64,000 nucleotides of DNA from positions 1 to 64,000 of the forward strand of contig JAYSZI010000019.1 in the NCBI GenBank assembly GCA_043738095.1, given 5' to 3'. Below the pieces are notes generated by a model. It saw only the letters and a program-made list of their open reading frames with translations. It was not told where the DNA came from and ran no database searches. The stretch's first letter is position 1; every line of letters starts with the position of its first letter. This DNA comes from Lysobacter_K sp043738095 (GTDB lineage: Bacteria; Pseudomonadota; Gammaproteobacteria; Xanthomonadales; Xanthomonadaceae). Positions 62,820 through 64,000 of the stretch are shown here, in pieces. The position numbers were made by a program, and so were the translations under genes.

Positions 62820-63036
62820 GTTGCCTGCTCCGGTGGCATCAAAAGAAGGGCGGAATGCCGTATCACCGCCATCAATTCTCAACGTTACTTGTCGCCCCGT
62901 GAAGCCTTGTGAGGTGGCTCGACGAGCCAGTGGTCGACGTGGCTGAGTACCGGTCGCTGTCGCTGCACTGCTGATGCGTGACTTGTGGTATTGGCTAATT
63001 GGGCAGCGATGCCGGCGCTCTACTACGGATGAAGCC

Positions 63037-63495
63037 ATGAACCCAGGCGACCTCACTCACCTCATCTACGCCAGCACCGCGACGACGGCGCTCACCCCAG
63101 TGGACCTCGAGGCGATTCTGCTGAAGGCGCGGGTGAAGAATGCTGCGCGCTCGATCAGCGGCGTGCTCCTGTATACCGCAGGCAGTTTCTTTCAGGTTCT
63201 GGAAGGCCACGAATTGGCGTTAGCCAAGTTGTTCCCGCATATCGCAGCCGATCCCCGTCATAAAAACGTCACCAAGATCATCCATGAACCCATCGTCGGG
63301 CGCGCATTTGGAAGTTGGTCCATGGGCTACTACTCGGCGGTGGACCCGTCCCAGCTGGAGTCAATCGAAGGGTTCAGTGATTTCTTCGCCGAAGGCAATT
63401 CCCTGGTTGATTTGCGCCCAGGTCGCGCCAAGAAGTTGCTCACAGCCTTTGCTCAAGGTCGCTGGCGCGCGCGGATAGACGGGAGTCAACAATGA
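63037..63495 (+). CDS. BLUF blue-light photoreceptor
   Basis: A 152-residue BLUF domain protein. The photocycle residues are present: Tyr11 (LIYAST), Asn35 (KNAARSISGVLLY), Gln53 (FFQVLEG), and Trp94/Met96 (GSWSMGYYS). BLUF domains bind FAD and sense blue light by rearranging the Tyr-Gln hydrogen bonds. Residues beyond 100 form the capping helices. Its stop overlaps the start of the EAL gene (ATGA), so light probably controls that phosphodiesterase in trans. Confidence 0.94.
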   Translation: MNPGDLTHLIYASTATTALTPVDLEAILLKARVKNAARSISGVLLYTAGSFFQVLEGHELALAKLFPHIAADPRHKNVTKIIHEPIVGRAFGSWSMGYYSAVDPSQLESIEGFSDFFAEGNSLVDLRPGRAKKLLTAFAQGRWRARIDGSQQ

Positions 63496-64000
63496 GGGTC
63501 GCCCCTTCGTTCAGTGCCGACGCCCATGACGGCGGACGCTTTGAATTTTCGTGCGCGTTTCAGCCGATCGTCGACATGTACACGCGAACCGTTTATTCCC
63601 ACGAAGCACTGGTACGTGGCATCAACAACGAGCCCGCCTATCAGGTCATCCAGCGGTACTCGGCTGACCACATGGCCGCATTCGACGCGGCATCGCGGGC
63701 CAAAGCCATTGAGGTTGCGGCACGAATCGGGCTGAACACCCACCTCAATCTCAACTTCCTTCCAAGCGCCGCTTCGGATCCTGCGGATGGCTTGAACTCC
63801 ACCATCGAGGCGGCACATCGGCACTGCTTTCCGCTCGATCGCATCATTGTCGAGGCCACTGAAGGCGAAGCGATTGGCGACCCTGCCCTGTTTGCGAAGG
63901 TCGTCAACGAATATCGCCGCGCCGGAATGCGACTGGCGATCGATGATTTCGGCGCCGGATACGCGGGCTTGAACCTGCTCGCTGAGTTTCAACCGGACAT
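63492..64000 (+). CDS. EAL domain cyclic-di-GMP phosphodiesterase, 5' part
   Basis: Partial gene, open to the window edge (169 codons seen). Motifs: CAFQPIVDMYTRTVYSHEALVRG (EAL), LNLNFLPS (Asn), IIVEATEGEAI (second Glu pair) and LAIDDFGAGYAGLNLLAEF (double Asp). The Lys and last Glu motifs would lie beyond the edge. It should hydrolyse cyclic di-GMP. It is translationally coupled to the BLUF gene. Confidence 0.93.
   Translation, partial: MRVAPSFSADAHDGGRFEFSCAFQPIVDMYTRTVYSHEALVRGINNEPAYQVIQRYSADHMAAFDAASRAKAIEVAARIGLNTHLNLNFLPSAASDPADGLNSTIEAAHRHCFPLDRIIVEATEGEAIGDPALFAKVVNEYRRAGMRLAIDDFGAGYAGLNLLAEFQPD

Noticed and set aside
1..64000. CRISPR array, tRNA, rRNA or prophage
   Set aside because: No spaced direct repeats, no cloverleaf-like sequence and no phage structural genes were recognised; the only tandem repeat is the 14-bp array at 27781.

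Overview
The window is high-GC chromosomal DNA of a gammaproteobacterium, most likely a member of the Xanthomonadales/Lysobacterales (Lysobacter or Xanthomonas relatives). The basis is protein style (secreted S8 protease, Tat-exported enzymes, DUF6164, DUF1615, DUF3391 HD-GYP), the REP-like intergenic palindromes and the large number of cyclic-di-GMP genes. No rRNA, tRNA, CRISPR array, prophage or intact insertion sequence was recognised. The taxonomic call is inference.

Layout. 0-9.7 kb holds the end of a KaiC-like ATPase coupled to a hybrid histidine kinase, then housekeeping genes: a lipoprotein FKBP isomerase, tRNA hydroxylase TrhO, a DDAH-like hydrolase, a serine hydrolase, a BaiN/HI0933-type flavoprotein, a DUF1993 protein and Ohr. 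9.8-10.7 kb has a small membrane gene and a GNAT gene, each followed by an attC-like sequence, so they look like decayed integron cassettes. 10.7-17.8 kb carries a RIO-type kinase, a pseudouridine synthase, a YczE-type membrane protein, a methyltransferase/YkgJ/YgjP-like metallopeptidase run, a DJ-1/PfpI protein, a lipoprotein and trxC. 18.0-22.0 kb is the most interesting segment: a tetrapyrrole-methylase-family methyltransferase overlapping the first of two paralogous small-peptide genes, which has the architecture of a split borosin (backbone alpha-N-methylated peptide) locus. It is followed at once by a TPR-diguanylate cyclase. 22-27.6 kb has exonuclease III, an Hsp20 with a sigma-32-like promoter, and an ECF sigma factor with its DGPF/YciI partner.

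27.9-33.9 kb is a block of cyclic-di-GMP genes on one strand: GAF-GGDEF, a frameshifted YkgJ gene, GGDEF-EAL, HD-GYP and membrane GGDEF. With the genes at 18.1, 39.7, 54.6 and 63.5 kb, eight turnover or receptor proteins lie in 64 kb. Several have altered catalytic residues: a Cys in the HD motif, a Lys in the late EAL motif and GDNRF in place of GGDEF. 34-39.6 kb encodes exported MsrA/MsrB, a subtilase, a fasciclin lipoprotein and a YiiX-like hydrolase. 43.6-50.8 kb includes a frameshifted Tat-exported PLP aminotransferase-fold protein, a FAD monooxygenase, a broken phnA, a BrkB-family protein and a phospholipase D. 50.9-64 kb has lipoproteins, an RCC1-repeat protein, a DUF1615 lipoprotein, a PAS-GGDEF-EAL protein, a DUF937 protein, an M28 peptidase, a threonine-synthase-like/M14 peptidase pair and, at the edge, a BLUF photosensor translationally coupled to an EAL phosphodiesterase.

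Gene decay is visible in several places: three genes with single-base deletions, one of which also has an 8-bp tandem duplication, and short C-terminal or internal fragments of a medium-chain reductase and a response regulator. The single-base deletions could also be sequencing errors.
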